Shown: one piece after another, positions 1-9,290 of the stretch
How positions within the stretch are numbered: the first letter of the stretch is position 1
Layout: every line of letters starts with the position of its first letter
Origin: Spirochaetia bacterium
GTDB taxonomy: Bacteria; Spirochaetota; Spirochaetia; Treponematales; Breznakiellaceae
DNA: 64,000 nt
Assembly (NCBI GenBank): GCA_025997715.1
Contig: BNUY01000002.1
Coordinates: forward strand, 4,064 to 68,063
Reading direction: 5' to 3'
The notes under the pieces: model-generated
Database searches by the model: none
Seen by the model: the letters and a program-made list of their open reading frames with translations, nothing else
What the model was told of the DNA's origin: nothing
Program-made: the position numbers and the translations under genes

Positions 1-29
1 TGATTACTCCGGTCTGATATACCGGAAAG

Positions 30-54
30 GAAAGTTCAACTCTTTCACCGCCTA
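30..54 (+). other. Possible tRNA 3' end (T-arm and acceptor strand)
   Basis: A T-arm-like hairpin (stem 30-34/42-46, seven-base loop TTCAACT) is followed by a seven-base acceptor-like strand and an A in the discriminator position, with no encoded CCA. A second hairpin at 9-25 could be a long variable arm, as in tRNA-Leu, Ser or Tyr, but four extra bases separate it from the T stem. The anticodon half would lie before the window. It may instead be a chance hairpin. Confidence 0.25.
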
Positions 55-86
55 TTTCATGTTATAAAATTTTGAGGAGGAAAAAA

Positions 87-611
87 ATGAAAGTCATCAA
101 AACCGTCACTTGGAAGGAAAGTGAAGCGTATCCTGACAGTTGGGATATGTCTTTAGAGGCGGATGATCGCAATCGCTTATCAGATGAATTTGAAAAGTGC
201 GTTATGCAGTATTGCAAAGAAAATGATATTAGGCTTAGCGGCGATCAATATCAGCATGAAGGAGAAAATGTTCCTATTATTGAACATGAGGGAAAAAAGT
301 ATTCCTTCCATGCATCTATGCGTCATTGGGGCGGATTAATGTATGATATTTGGGGGGATGGTTCCGACTCAGATGAACGCTCCGAAGGGATGGGATATTG
401 TCTTTGGGCATGGTCTAACCCCGATGAAGACCCTCATGAAGAATGCACGAAATGCCTGCATTATTATTTTCACAATATGGATTTCAGCAAAGGGCTGCTG
501 CATATCCATGATCATGCCGATAACCCTGAGCTTAATTGCAGGGGTATTTCTGTAGGGCCTCCTAAACATAGGTCGATATGGGAATGTGACAGGTGGCGGG
601 ATAGTGGGTAG
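87..611 (+). CDS. Hypothetical protein, cytoplasmic, Asp/Glu/His/Trp-rich
   Basis: The product is 174 residues with no signal peptide or membrane segment. I do not recognise the family. It is acidic and rich in Trp, His and Cys, including a C-x2-C pair (CTKC) and a following HIHDHAD stretch that could bind metal; this is only suggestive. The ATG at 87 is chosen because AGGAGG lies at 75-80, six bases upstream; an upstream in-frame TTG at 72 overlaps that ribosome binding site. The gene is alone on its strand and sits between a tRNA-like 3' end and a tRNA-Leu half, so it may be cargo of an integrated element. Confidence 0.7.
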   Translation: MKVIKTVTWKESEAYPDSWDMSLEADDRNRLSDEFEKCVMQYCKENDIRLSGDQYQHEGENVPIIEHEGKKYSFHASMRHWGGLMYDIWGDGSDSDERSEGMGYCLWAWSNPDEDPHEECTKCLHYYFHNMDFSKGLLHIHDHADNPELNCRGISVGPPKHRSIWECDRWRDSG

Positions 612-687
612 AATTATCGTTCTGCCCAAGGCGCCGAATTCCTTACATGATATATAATTATCAGTAAAGATTAAGGCGCAGGTCCCG

Positions 688-739
688 CTCAAAATCTACT
701 GCCCGCGAGGGTGTAAGAGTTCAAGTCTCTTTGCCGGTA
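688..739 (+). other. 3' half of tRNA-Leu(CAA): probable attachment-site remnant
   Basis: Reading from the anticodon loop (CTCAAAA, anticodon CAA, 688-694), the sequence contains the 3' anticodon strand TCTAC, a long Leu-type variable arm, a T-arm (stem 715-719/727-731 around loop TTCAAGT), an acceptor strand and the Leu discriminator A at 739. The bases 5' of the anticodon loop do not pair (no GTAGA) and no D-arm is present, so only the 3' half exists. Tyrosine recombinases often cross over between the anticodon loop and the 3' end of tRNA genes, so this is best read as an att remnant. No integrase is visible in the window. Confidence 0.6.
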
Positions 740-748
740 AATTTCCCT

Positions 749-2254
749 TTAAACAGTCCGTTTCCCGCTCCAGTACGCTTCGCCCCACCGGAGTTCATTC
801 TGCAGTTTCAGGGGATTAGTATCCCTGTCGATGTACACACATTCAATGTCCATCATCGTTGCCCAATCAATAAAGTATTCCGCAGAGAGGGCGGTGGTAT
901 ACGCCGAGTGATGAGCCCCGCCGCTCAAGATCCAGGATTCCGCAGCGTCCCGTATATTCGGATAGGGTTTCCACAGCGCCCGGGCCACCGGAAGTTTCGG
1001 CATGGGATGGGGAATGGGGATGGTCTCCACATCGTTAAGGATCATCCGCAGGCGATCCCCCAGGTCCACCACCGTGGCCAGCACCGCAGGTCCCGGCGCC
1101 GCGTCAAAGACGAGCCGGGCGGGGTCCGCCTTGCCGCCAATCCCCAGGGGATGTACCTCCAGCCGGGGCTTTTCACCTGCAATGCTGGGACATACCTCAA
1201 GCATGTGGGCGCCCAGGGCCGCTTCCTTCCCGGCTTCAAAATGATAGGTATAATCTTCCATAAAGGACACGCCCCCCGGTAAGCCCTGCGCCATTACTTT
1301 TGCTGCGCGTACCAGCATGGATTGTTTCCAGTCCCCTTCTCCGCCAAATCCAAAACCCTGTTCCATGAGCCGCTGGCAGGCAAGGCCGGGAAGCTGAGTC
1401 AGGCCATGGAGGTCCTGGAAGTTCGTGGTAAAAGCCCCGGCATGTTCCGCCTCAAGTAATTCCTTCAGGGCAATTTCGATCTTGGCCTGCTCCAGCATGG
1501 CGGTTCTGCCGGGGCCGGGACTGCGCAGTTCCGGCGCCAACTCATAGGCCGCCTCAAACTCCTTTGCCAGTTTTTCTGCCGCAGCATCACTAACCTTATT
1601 ATATCGGGCCGCCAGATCTCCGATGCCCCAGGTGTTTACCTGCCAGCCGAATTTGATCTGCGCCTCTACCTTGTCCCCCTCGGTGACCGCCACTTCCCGC
1701 ATATTGTCCCCAAGGCGGAGTACCACCGACTCAATTCCGTCCTGCCGGGCGGCGGCGGCCCGCATCCACACACCAATTCTGCGGCGGACCTCCGGCTCCT
1801 GCCAGTGGCCGGCAACAACCTTCCGGTTAAGCCGCATCCGGGCGTGAATATAGCCGTGTTCCCGGTCGCCGTGGGCGGACTGGTTCAGGTTCATAAAGTC
1901 CATGTCAATTGTTGACCAGGGGATGTCCCGGTTAAACTGGGTATGTAAATGCAGCAGGGGCTTTTTATTGATCCCCAAACCGCCGATCCACATCTTTGAA
2001 GGCGAAAAGGTATGCATCCAGGTGATGATACCGGCGCAGTGCGAAGAGGCATTGGCCTCCTCAAAGACCCGGCGAATCCCCTGGGGGTTTACGGCTGTCG
2101 GCTTTAATACCACCGTGCCGGGAAGCAGCGGGTCCTTGGCAAATTCCGCCGCCATTATCTTTGCATTAGCGGCAACCTGCTTCAGTGTTTCATCTCCGTA
2201 GAGATCCTGACTGCCAACGATAAACCAAAATTCGTATTTCTTAAGATCGATCAT
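749..2254 (-). CDS. araA: L-arabinose isomerase
   Basis: Converts L-arabinose to L-ribulose in the cytoplasm, the first step of bacterial arabinose catabolism. The 501 residues match the usual family length. Family hallmarks visible are the N-terminal FWFIVGSQDLYG, the GFGGEGDWK loop, YTYHFE and the C-terminal GGAHHSAY, which supply the Glu and His ligands of the catalytic Mn site. The start at 2254 has AAGGAG six bases upstream. It is the last gene of a minus-strand operon, ten bases after the FGGY kinase gene and preceded by a YtfQRT/YjfF-type transporter, so the operon takes up and isomerises arabinose. No ribulose-5-phosphate 4-epimerase (araD) is in the window. Confidence 0.95.
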   Translation of the reverse strand: MIDLKKYEFWFIVGSQDLYGDETLKQVAANAKIMAAEFAKDPLLPGTVVLKPTAVNPQGIRRVFEEANASSHCAGIITWMHTFSPSKMWIGGLGINKKPLLHLHTQFNRDIPWSTIDMDFMNLNQSAHGDREHGYIHARMRLNRKVVAGHWQEPEVRRRIGVWMRAAAARQDGIESVVLRLGDNMREVAVTEGDKVEAQIKFGWQVNTWGIGDLAARYNKVSDAAAEKLAKEFEAAYELAPELRSPGPGRTAMLEQAKIEIALKELLEAEHAGAFTTNFQDLHGLTQLPGLACQRLMEQGFGFGGEGDWKQSMLVRAAKVMAQGLPGGVSFMEDYTYHFEAGKEAALGAHMLEVCPSIAGEKPRLEVHPLGIGGKADPARLVFDAAPGPAVLATVVDLGDRLRMILNDVETIPIPHPMPKLPVARALWKPYPNIRDAAESWILSGGAHHSAYTTALSAEYFIDWATMMDIECVYIDRDTNPLKLQNELRWGEAYWSGKRTV

Positions 2255-2264
2255 ACGGTACTCC

Positions 2265-3854
2265 TTATTTCAAATATTCACCGGCGGCTTTTTCAATCAC
2301 AAGCCCCTGTGTATAGTGCTGCATAAAGGCGGTAAAGCCCTGTACATCCTTCATGTCCGGCTCAACCAATGTTCCTGCATTCTTGCCGAACACTTTTTGT
2401 GCGAGGAACGCTTCAAGCGATTTTACTGAATCGCCTGATTCACCGGTGTTTTTTTGCTGCATGTAAGCCGCAAGGAGCGCGATACCCCATGCACCGCCTT
2501 CACCGGCGGTTTCCATTACCGCAACCGGTGTATGCAATGCCGCCGCCATCAGCTTTTGGCCAACGCCCTTTGTTTTGAACAGGCCCCCGTGGCCAAGCAG
2601 TTTATCAAGCCGGACATGCTCTTTTTCCGTAAGAATATCCATGCCTAGTTTCAGGGAGGCCATGGAGGAAAAAAGGAGGGAACGCATAAAATTCGCCAGG
2701 CTAAGGCGGCTGTCCGGTGTGCGTACAAAGAGCGGACGCCCCTGTTCAACGCCGGTGACCGGCTCCCCCGCATAGTAATTGTAGGAAAGGAGGCCGCCGC
2801 AATCGGCGTCACCTGAAAGGGCCGCGGCGTAAAGGTCATCGTAGAGCCTGCCCTTGTCAACTTTGACCCCGAATGTTTCGGTTACTTCGCCGAACAATTT
2901 TACCCAGGCGTCAATGTCTGAAGTACAGTTGTTGCAATGAGCCATGGCCACCGGTTTTCCCGCAGGGGTGGTAACCATATCGATCTCCGGATACACCCGG
3001 GACAATTCTTTTTCCAGCACGACCATCGCAAAGACCGAGGTGCCCGCCGAAACATTACCGGTGCGAACAGCAACACTATTTGTCGCAACCATGCCGGTGC
3101 CCGCATCCCCTTCGGGGGGGCATAGGGGAATGCCGGACTTAAGGGCGCCTGTCGGGTCAAGCAATGCGGCGCCATGAGCGGTGAGGGCTCCGGCGTTTTC
3201 ACCGGCGGTCAAAACTCGCGGCAGTATATCATTTAGTTTCCAGCCAAAGTGCAAACCACCGGTAAGCGAATCAAATTGACCAACCATTTTCGCATTAAAG
3301 TTGTTCGTTTTGCTGTCAATGGGGAACATGCCGGAGGCGTCATCAATGCCCAGCACTTTTTCACCGGTCAGCTTCCAGTGTACGTAACCCGCAAGGGTGG
3401 TAAAAAACGCGACATCCTTTACGTGCGCTTCCTTATTCAAAATCGACTGGTAGAGGTGCGCAATACTCCAGCGCAGGGGAATATTAAAACGGAACTCATC
3501 CGTAAGCAGCTTTGCCGCCTGTTCAGTACTGGTGTTGCGCCAGGTACGGAACGGTGCAAGCTGTTTGCCGTCCTTGTCAAAGGCCAAATACCCGTGCATC
3601 ATGGCGGAAATGCCGATGGCCCCTACGTTGGAAAGGGGGGCGCCATAACGGCTGCGGAAATCATCGGATAGTTCCTTAACGGCGGCTTTGAGGCCGCTCC
3701 AGACATCATCCAGGTGATAGGTCCAAACGCCGTCCTCCAGCCGGTTTTCCCAGGCAAAACCGCCCGATGCAAGGGTTGCGTAATCCTCCCCAATCAGCAC
3801 CGCTTTAATGCGGGTGGAACCCAGTTCTATACCCAGCGTTGTTTTCCCGTTCAT
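2265..3854 (-). CDS. FGGY-family sugar kinase, probable L-ribulokinase
   Basis: A 529-residue FGGY carbohydrate kinase with the N-terminal phosphate-binding motif [12 protein letters not shown] and the C-terminal ATP-domain segments [15 protein letters not shown] and [16 protein letters not shown]. Position next to araA makes L-ribulose phosphorylation the likely reaction. The sequence resembles the shorter kinases of anaerobes annotated AraB or xylulokinase-like rather than the roughly 560-residue enterobacterial AraB, so the substrate is inferred from context. The ATG at 3854 has AAGGAG upstream. An 86-bp gap separates it from the permease gene before it. Confidence 0.85.
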   Translation of the reverse strand: MNGKTTLGIELGSTRIKAVLIGEDYATLASGGFAWENRLEDGVWTYHLDDVWSGLKAAVKELSDDFRSRYGAPLSNVGAIGISAMMHGYLAFDKDGKQLAPFRTWRNTSTEQAAKLLTDEFRFNIPLRWSIAHLYQSILNKEAHVKDVAFFTTLAGYVHWKLTGEKVLGIDDASGMFPIDSKTNNFNAKMVGQFDSLTGGLHFGWKLNDILPRVLTAGENAGALTAHGAALLDPTGALKSGIPLCPPEGDAGTGMVATNSVAVRTGNVSAGTSVFAMVVLEKELSRVYPEIDMVTTPAGKPVAMAHCNNCTSDIDAWVKLFGEVTETFGVKVDKGRLYDDLYAAALSGDADCGGLLSYNYYAGEPVTGVEQGRPLFVRTPDSRLSLANFMRSLLFSSMASLKLGMDILTEKEHVRLDKLLGHGGLFKTKGVGQKLMAAALHTPVAVMETAGEGGAWGIALLAAYMQQKNTGESGDSVKSLEAFLAQKVFGKNAGTLVEPDMKDVQGFTAFMQHYTQGLVIEKAAGEYLK

Positions 3855-3940
3855 TTCGCGCTCCTTGATTTAGCATTTAAATCAGGAAATAGTATACGCC
3901 TAAAAATGCGATTCTGTCAACAAACATTTGAAAATGAAGT

Positions 3941-4948
3941 CTATTTCCCCTTATCCCCCACCGCCACGATAAAGCGCTGCAGGCCGATAAAAGCCAGGAG
4001 CAGAACCCCCACGGTAATCTTGGTCCACCAAGAATTGATAGTTCCGTTGAACATGATAAGGGACTGGATAATCCCCAGGGTCAGCACCCCGAACACCGAT
4101 CCGAACACATATCCTGTGCCGCCCGCCAGGAGGGTTCCCCCGATAACCACCGCGGCGATGACATCCATCTCCATACCCTGGGCGTGCAGCCCGTAACCGG
4201 AGAGCATATAAAAGCTGAATACCACCCCGGACATGGCGGAACAAAAACCGTTGAAGGTATAGATCAGTATTTTGGTCCGCTTCACCGGGATGGCCATGAG
4301 CAGGGCGGACGTCTCGTTGCCGCCGATGGCGTAAATGTTTCTGCCGAATTTGGTGTACAGGGAAATATAGATACCCGCCAGGATAATCACCAGGGCGATA
4401 ATCACGTTGATGGAGATAAAGCCCGCGTGGCCAAAGCGAAGTTTCCAGAGCGCCAGGGCCTGCATGGTTTTATCCCGCATGGCGATGGACTGGATGCTGA
4501 TCAGGTAACAGGCGCCCCGGGCAAAGAACATCCCCGCCAGGGTTGCGATAAAGGGCGGCACATTCCAGTGGGCGATCATCAGCCCCATCCCGAAGCCCAT
4601 GAGGCTCCCTGCGGCCAGGGCGATGAGGGTAGCGAGGAAGGGATTCATGTGGGCGAATTCGGTGAGGGAGGCAATAACCATGGTGGTAAAGGCCAGCACG
4701 GAACCTACCGAAAGATCGATGCCCCCGGAGAGAATCACCAGGGTCATCCCCGTGGCGGATACCAGGAGGAAGGCCTTGTCGATGAAGAGATTGAAAAAAG
4801 TCTGAGCACTGAAAAATCCGCGGTACAATACGGAACCGGCGATAAAGGCAATAAAGAAAAGTACCGCAGCGGCGATAACCGAAATATATTTTGAGCTGAG
4901 AAAGCCAAGACGCGGTTTGGAGGCGGACTTAAGTTCGAGCGTATTCAT
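3941..4948 (-). CDS. yjfF: Sugar ABC transporter permease, YjfF type
   Basis: A 335-residue inner-membrane permease of the RbsC/AraH superfamily with about eight to ten hydrophobic segments and the family motif GMTLVILSGGIDLSVGSVLAF. FFARGACYLIS is close to the equivalent stretch of E. coli YjfF as I recall it. It would form a heterodimeric channel with the permease encoded just upstream; the start ATG overlaps that gene's stop by four bases (ATGA) and GGAGG lies seven bases before it. Substrate is probably furanose-form arabinose, inferred from the araA and kinase genes downstream. Confidence 0.9.
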   Translation of the reverse strand: MNTLELKSASKPRLGFLSSKYISVIAAAVLFFIAFIAGSVLYRGFFSAQTFFNLFIDKAFLLVSATGMTLVILSGGIDLSVGSVLAFTTMVIASLTEFAHMNPFLATLIALAAGSLMGFGMGLMIAHWNVPPFIATLAGMFFARGACYLISIQSIAMRDKTMQALALWKLRFGHAGFISINVIIALVIILAGIYISLYTKFGRNIYAIGGNETSALLMAIPVKRTKILIYTFNGFCSAMSGVVFSFYMLSGYGLHAQGMEMDVIAAVVIGGTLLAGGTGYVFGSVFGVLTLGIIQSLIMFNGTINSWWTKITVGVLLLAFIGLQRFIVAVGDKGK

Positions 4949-6003
4949 ACAAGCGCCTCCTTTTTTCCACTACCCAGTTTTGTAAAGAAGCCGCTCACCA
5001 CACTGGATTGGAGGAAACACACCAATACTACCACCAGGGATTTAACCACCAGGGAAACTTCCGGGGGCACCCCAAAGGCGTAGATGGTGGTGGTCAGGGT
5101 CTGAATGAGCAGGGCTCCCACCAGGCTTCCGGAAAGGCTAAACTTGCCCCCTGCCATACTGGTACCGCCGATAACCGCCGCGAGTATGGCGTCCAGTTCG
5201 GTATTGAGCCCCGCGTTATTGGCGTCCGCCGATTTTACATTGGAACAGATGATGAGCCCCGCCACCCCGGCGCAGAAGCCGCAGAAAATAAAACTGAACA
5301 GTTTTACCGCCCGTTCGTTGATCCCCGCGTACCAGCTTGCTTCGTTATTACCCCCCACGGATTCAATAAAGAGCCCCAGGGATGTCCGGCGGGTAAAAAT
5401 ACCCGCAAGGGCAAACACAAAAAGGGCGATGAAAATGGCAAAGGGGAAACCCAGGAGCCACCCGCCGCCTATAAAGAAAAAGGGTTTGTAATACACCGTG
5501 ATGATCTGGCCTGAGGTAATGAGCTGGGCTATCCCCCGGCCCGCCACCATCAGTACCAGTGTGGCCACAATGGGCTGGATCTTCCCGTAGGTTACGAGGA
5601 TTCCGTTCCACAACCCCAAGGCCATTGCCAACCCTAAGGAAATGATTATCGCCAGGATCATGGGGGTCTCGGTCACATAGGTCTGAACGCCGTCTACCAT
5701 TACTAAGTTGCCCCCAATCAGTTTTGAAACCATGGCCGCGGTGATGGCGATGATCGCCCCTACGGAAAGATCCGTGCCGCCGGTGGAGGCGATGACCAGG
5801 GTCATGCCCATTGAAAGGAGCATCAGCGGCGCACCCCGGTTCAGGATGTCGATGAGGGTTCCAAAGAGATGCCCCTCCCGGATAGTAATGACAAAAAAGT
5901 TTTTCGTAAAAAACAGGTTGAACAGCAATAATAAGGCAAGCACAATCAGTGCGCTGAAGACTTTACTTTTCGCCATGCTTTGGATAGCCGTTTTTCCCGC
6001 CAT
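4945..6003 (-). CDS. ytfT: Sugar ABC transporter permease, YtfT type
   Basis: A 352-residue polytopic membrane protein of the ribose/arabinose/galactofuranose permease family, with the conserved stretch GMTLVIASTGGTDLSVGAI; the STGGTDLS variant distinguishes YtfT-like from RbsC-like permeases. GGTSMAGGKFSLSGS near residue 280 is the typical C-terminal loop. It pairs with the YjfF-like permease encoded immediately downstream. The start at 6003 has GGAGG five bases upstream, and nine bases separate it from the ATPase gene. Expected in the cytoplasmic membrane as half of the translocation pore. Confidence 0.9.
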   Translation of the reverse strand: MAGKTAIQSMAKSKVFSALIVLALLLLFNLFFTKNFFVITIREGHLFGTLIDILNRGAPLMLLSMGMTLVIASTGGTDLSVGAIIAITAAMVSKLIGGNLVMVDGVQTYVTETPMILAIIISLGLAMALGLWNGILVTYGKIQPIVATLVLMVAGRGIAQLITSGQIITVYYKPFFFIGGGWLLGFPFAIFIALFVFALAGIFTRRTSLGLFIESVGGNNEASWYAGINERAVKLFSFIFCGFCAGVAGLIICSNVKSADANNAGLNTELDAILAAVIGGTSMAGGKFSLSGSLVGALLIQTLTTTIYAFGVPPEVSLVVKSLVVVLVCFLQSSVVSGFFTKLGSGKKEALV

Positions 6004-6012
6004 GCCCGCCTC

Positions 6013-7536
6013 CTAAGCCGCGCCGCCGGAATCGGCGGCGATGGTTTTCAGAATTTTTTCTTCCTCCAGGTCTTCTCCCGTTATTTCGGCGATCTTCTTC
6101 CGGTCCCGCATGATAGCCACACGGTCGGAACAGCGGATAACCTCTTCTATCTCCGAAGAGATGAAGATCAGGGACATCCCCTCATCGCAGAGCCGCATGG
6201 CCAGGTTCATGATTTCCGCCTTGGCCGCAACATCAATGCCCCGGGTGGGCTCGTCCAAAATAAGCAGCGCAGGATTAGTAACCAGCCAGCGGGCAAGGAT
6301 CACCTTTTGTTGGTTGCCGCCGGAAAGGTTCTTCACCGGCATATCCGCCCCCGGCGTAATGATCCCCAGTTTTCTTATATACTCCGCCGCTATCTCCGCC
6401 TGTTTTTTCAAGGGAAGGTACTTGAAGATCCCCTGCTTTGCCTGCATGGCGAGGATGATATTTTCCCGTACCGAAAGATCGTGGATAAGGCCGTTCTTTT
6501 TCCGGTCCTCCGGGCAGAAGGCAATAAGCGCATTAATCGCATCCCGGGGCTTTTTGAAAATCTTTCTGTGTTTTTTTAACAGCAGCTCCCCGTTATCCGC
6601 TTCCTCTATGCCGAAGAGGAGATTAGCCACCTCGGTTCTGCCGGACCCCAGCAATCCTGCAAAGCCCAGGGTCTCGCCCTTATGTACCGTAAGGTCAAAG
6701 GGTTCCACCACATGCTTTTTGCCAAGGGCTTTTGCCTCGATTAGAACTTCATTTTGTTCCTTGCCGGCGGCGTTTTTCTCCCGTTTTTTCAGGGAAGAAA
6801 AATCCTTGCCCACCATCTTGGAAATCAATTCCAGCCGGGGCAGCTCTTGTAAAACATATTCCCCGATGAGCCTGCCGTTCCGCAGAACCGTTACCCGGTC
6901 GCAGAGTTCATAGACCTGATCAAGGAAGTGGGAGATGAATATGACCGACAGCCCATCGTCACGGAGCTTGCGGATCGTGGAGAACAACTGTTCAACCTCG
7001 GGCCGGTCAAGGCTGGAGGTCGGCTCGTCCAGGATAAGGATTCGGGAGTGCATATCCACCGCCCGCGCAATGGCGATCATCTGCTTAATCGCCACCGGGT
7101 AGGACCCCAAAAGTTTGGTAACATCTATACTAATGTTAAGCCGCCGGAGCGCTTCTTCCGCGCTTGATGTGATTTGTTTCCAACTTATTTTGCCGAACCG
7201 GGTTTTTTGCCGCCCGGCGTATATATTTTCCGCAACACTGAGATTGTCGCAGAGGTTGATTTCCTGATATACCGAATTGACCCCGTACTGGCGGGCTTCC
7301 AGGGGGCTTCCGGGATTAAAATCGGCCCCCTCAAGGAGCATGGTCCCGCCGTCTTTTTTATTGACCCCGGTGAGTACTTTGATAAGAGTAGATTTCCCCG
7401 CGCCGTTCTCCCCCATGATGGAATGTATTTCTTTTCGCCGGAGGGTAAAATCAACATTGTCCAGGGCCTTTACCCCGGGAAAATTCATATTGATCCCCGA
7501 CATGTGCAGTACGATATCCGCATCGGGCTTTCCCAT
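6013..7536 (-). CDS. ytfR: Sugar ABC transporter ATP-binding protein, YtfR type (duplicated ABC domain)
   Basis: About 507 residues with two tandem ABC domains, as in RbsA, MglA and YtfR. The first half has Walker A GENGAGKST and Walker B DEPTSSLD. The second has the degenerate Walker A GLLGSGRTE, signature LSGGNQQK and Walker B DEPTRGID. It powers import through the two permeases encoded downstream. The ATG at 7536 is chosen because a GGAGGG box lies eight bases upstream; the in-frame ATG at 7560 has no such box. A hairpin in the 112-bp gap after the binding-protein gene may set its lower expression relative to that gene. Confidence 0.92.
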   Translation of the reverse strand: MGKPDADIVLHMSGINMNFPGVKALDNVDFTLRRKEIHSIMGENGAGKSTLIKVLTGVNKKDGGTMLLEGADFNPGSPLEARQYGVNSVYQEINLCDNLSVAENIYAGRQKTRFGKISWKQITSSAEEALRRLNISIDVTKLLGSYPVAIKQMIAIARAVDMHSRILILDEPTSSLDRPEVEQLFSTIRKLRDDGLSVIFISHFLDQVYELCDRVTVLRNGRLIGEYVLQELPRLELISKMVGKDFSSLKKREKNAAGKEQNEVLIEAKALGKKHVVEPFDLTVHKGETLGFAGLLGSGRTEVANLLFGIEEADNGELLLKKHRKIFKKPRDAINALIAFCPEDRKKNGLIHDLSVRENIILAMQAKQGIFKYLPLKKQAEIAAEYIRKLGIITPGADMPVKNLSGGNQQKVILARWLVTNPALLILDEPTRGIDVAAKAEIMNLAMRLCDEGMSLIFISSEIEEVIRCSDRVAIMRDRKKIAEITGEDLEEEKILKTIAADSGGAA

Positions 7537-7585
7537 CACATCCCCCTCCCCCTTGTTCATTCATTATACAACAAGAACATCCCAA

Positions 7586-7605
7586 CCGCAACCCTGTTGT
7601 TGCGG
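7586..7605 (-). promoter_or_regulatory. Intergenic hairpin between binding-protein and ATPase genes
   Basis: A seven-base perfect inverted repeat (CCGCAAC 7586-7592, GTTGCGG 7599-7605) with a six-base loop lies just after the ytfQ-like gene and before the ytfR-like gene. No T-run follows, so it is probably not a strong terminator. Such hairpins often stabilise the 3' end of binding-protein mRNA in ABC operons; that role is inferred. Confidence 0.4.
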
Positions 7606-7647
7606 CGGAGATGTCATTACATCAAGATGCGTTTGTTTTACGAAGTA

Positions 7648-8715
7648 CTAATACTGCCGTGAGGGATAAGCCGCCGCGGCGTTGCTCTGGTCGTAGTCGC
7701 TCTCTTTGGAAACGACCCACTTCTCAACCGGTTTCTTGTTGAGAATATTCACGGCGGTTTCCATTACCTGGGGACCAAGCAGGGGGTTACATTCAATGGA
7801 GGCATTCATCGTGCCCGCAACCATTGCTTCGAAGGCGCCCTTCACCGCATCGATACCGACGATGATGATGTCCTTACCGGGAACCTTGCCGGCTTCCTGA
7901 ATGGCCTGGATGGCGCCGATGGCCATATCATCATTGTGGGCAAAGAGAATGTCGATGTCGTTGCCGTTGGATTTCATGAAGGCTTCCATGACCTGCTTCC
8001 CCTGGGCTCGGGTAAAGTCACCGGTCTGGCTCAGGATGATCTTGAATTTGCCGTCCGCGCTGGTTCCCAGGGCGGATGCCGCAGGAATCCCAAAGGTATC
8101 GCGGAAACCCTTAAAGCGGCCGGTCATGGCGGAGGAACCGACGGTGCCCTGTAGTTCTACGATGTTGTAGACGCTTTTGCCGGGCTTAATTTTGGCGGCA
8201 TTGGCTATCAGCCATGCGGCCGCCCGGTTTCCTTCCTGCTCCATGTCGGAGCCGATAAAGGCGGTAAACCAGTTATCGGGATCGTTCTTGTCGTTGGGAT
8301 TGGCGGCTACCCGGTCCGATCCTTCGATACTGCGGTCTACACAAATCGTAGGGATCCCCGCGTCAAGACATTCCTTGAGAATCGCTTCCCAGCCGGTTTC
8401 AACCACCGGGGTAAAGGCGATGATGTCAACCTTCTGTTGAATAAAGGTGCGGATGGCCTGGAGCTGGTTCTGCTGCTGCTGCTGGGCATCGGAGAAACGG
8501 AGATCAATATTCCATTCCGCCGCCGCGGCCTTTACCGAGTTGGTGCAGGCGGTCCGCCACTCGGATTCCGCGCCAATCTGGGAATATCCCATCACGATCT
8601 TGCGATCCATACCCTTGGTTACGCCGCCGGAACTTCCGCCGCCCTGCTGCCCGCCGCCCGCAAAGGCAAAGGACGCCGTTGCCAGGGCCAATACAAACAC
8701 TGCTAATTTCTTCAT
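7648..8715 (-). CDS. ytfQ: Sugar ABC transporter periplasmic binding protein, YtfQ type
   Basis: A 355-residue Peripla_BP_4-type protein with a signal sequence (MKKLAVFVLALATASFAFAG) followed by a Gly/Gln/Ser linker. There is no clear lipobox Cys, so it is probably soluble periplasmic. The motifs GYSQIGAESEWR, DAQQQQQNQLQAIRTF, VVETGWE, VELQGTVGSSA, SQTGDFTR and AHNDDMAIGA follow E. coli YtfQ, the galactofuranose-binding protein, almost block for block. Arabinose is the likely ligand because araA and a kinase lie in the same operon, as with related arabinose transporters in other bacteria. The start ATG has GGAGGA upstream. It is first in the operon. Confidence 0.93.
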   Translation of the reverse strand: MKKLAVFVLALATASFAFAGGGQQGGGSSGGVTKGMDRKIVMGYSQIGAESEWRTACTNSVKAAAAEWNIDLRFSDAQQQQQNQLQAIRTFIQQKVDIIAFTPVVETGWEAILKECLDAGIPTICVDRSIEGSDRVAANPNDKNDPDNWFTAFIGSDMEQEGNRAAAWLIANAAKIKPGKSVYNIVELQGTVGSSAMTGRFKGFRDTFGIPAASALGTSADGKFKIILSQTGDFTRAQGKQVMEAFMKSNGNDIDILFAHNDDMAIGAIQAIQEAGKVPGKDIIIVGIDAVKGAFEAMVAGTMNASIECNPLLGPQVMETAVNILNKKPVEKWVVSKESDYDQSNAAAAYPSRQY

Positions 8716-8748
8716 AATCTTCCTCCAAATATAAAACGAATATGATTT

Positions 8749-8777
8749 ATTTTACCCCGGTTCCCCCGGACTGTACA
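8749..8777 (-). promoter_or_regulatory. Candidate promoter of the arabinose operon
   Basis: On the minus strand a TGTACA -35-like box (8772-8777) and a TAAAAT -10-like box (8749-8754) are separated by 17 bases and lie about 35 bases before the ytfQ-like start. The spacer contains a CCGGGG direct repeat. This is the best sigma-70-like match seen in the gap, but the -35 matches only four of six consensus positions. Confidence 0.35.
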
Positions 8778-8883
8778 TGAAAATAATTATTGAAATTGGT
8801 TGACCTTTTTCTTGAGTACCCGGAAAGGTATGATTTTTTACGGGGAAAGCTTAGCTTTTTTCTTTAAGTGGAAAAAAGAGACC

Positions 8884-8912
8884 TTGACCTATCCTGAATA
8901 GCCGCTTATATT
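8884..8912 (+). promoter_or_regulatory. Sigma-70-like promoter placed for a leaderless transcript
   Basis: TTGACC (8884-8889), a 17-base spacer and TATATT (8907-8912) form a good promoter. The expected transcription start, about seven bases after the -10, falls on or next to the ATG at 8919. No Shine-Dalgarno sequence is present, consistent with a leaderless message. Confidence 0.6.
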
Positions 8913-8918
8913 GTATTT

Positions 8919-9278
8919 ATGACCGGATGGGACGGTTTTGACAGAATATTGAATGGGCTCTCTCCTGTGGCTCTGGCCATCCTCCTCATCGCCGCTGTGG
9001 CGGGGGTTGTTATCTTCATAATAGGCTTTTCCAGGCGGGGCATGAACTTTGTGAAGTACGGCTTCGGACACACCATGCTGGACAGTTCCCTTGAAAGCCG
9101 TTTTGATAGCCTTGAAGCGAAGATCGGCGCTATGGATACCAAGATCAGCCTAATTGAAACAAATCATTTTGCCCACCTCAAAGGTTATCTGGAACTTCTT
9201 AACGGTATCTTTCTTGACAAGAATATCATCAACAACGAAATGAAAGCCCGTCTGGACAATGAACTGCGGGGTATGTAA
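8919..9278 (+). CDS. Small membrane-anchored coiled-coil protein, unknown function
   Basis: The product is 119 residues: a single hydrophobic segment at about residues 17-37 (VALAILLIAAVAGVVIFIIG), then a basic RRGMNF stop-transfer, then a helical, heptad-like tail (LESRFDSLEAKIGAMDTKISLIE). Topology is probably N-out with a cytoplasmic tail. I recognise no family. It is the only plus-strand gene between the divergent arabinose operon and the convergent response-regulator gene, and has its own promoter. A later start (Met-42) would remove the membrane segment but has no ribosome binding site. Confidence 0.65.
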   Translation: MTGWDGFDRILNGLSPVALAILLIAAVAGVVIFIIGFSRRGMNFVKYGFGHTMLDSSLESRFDSLEAKIGAMDTKISLIETNHFAHLKGYLELLNGIFLDKNIINNEMKARLDNELRGM

Positions 9279-9290
9279 CGCTGTTTTTCC

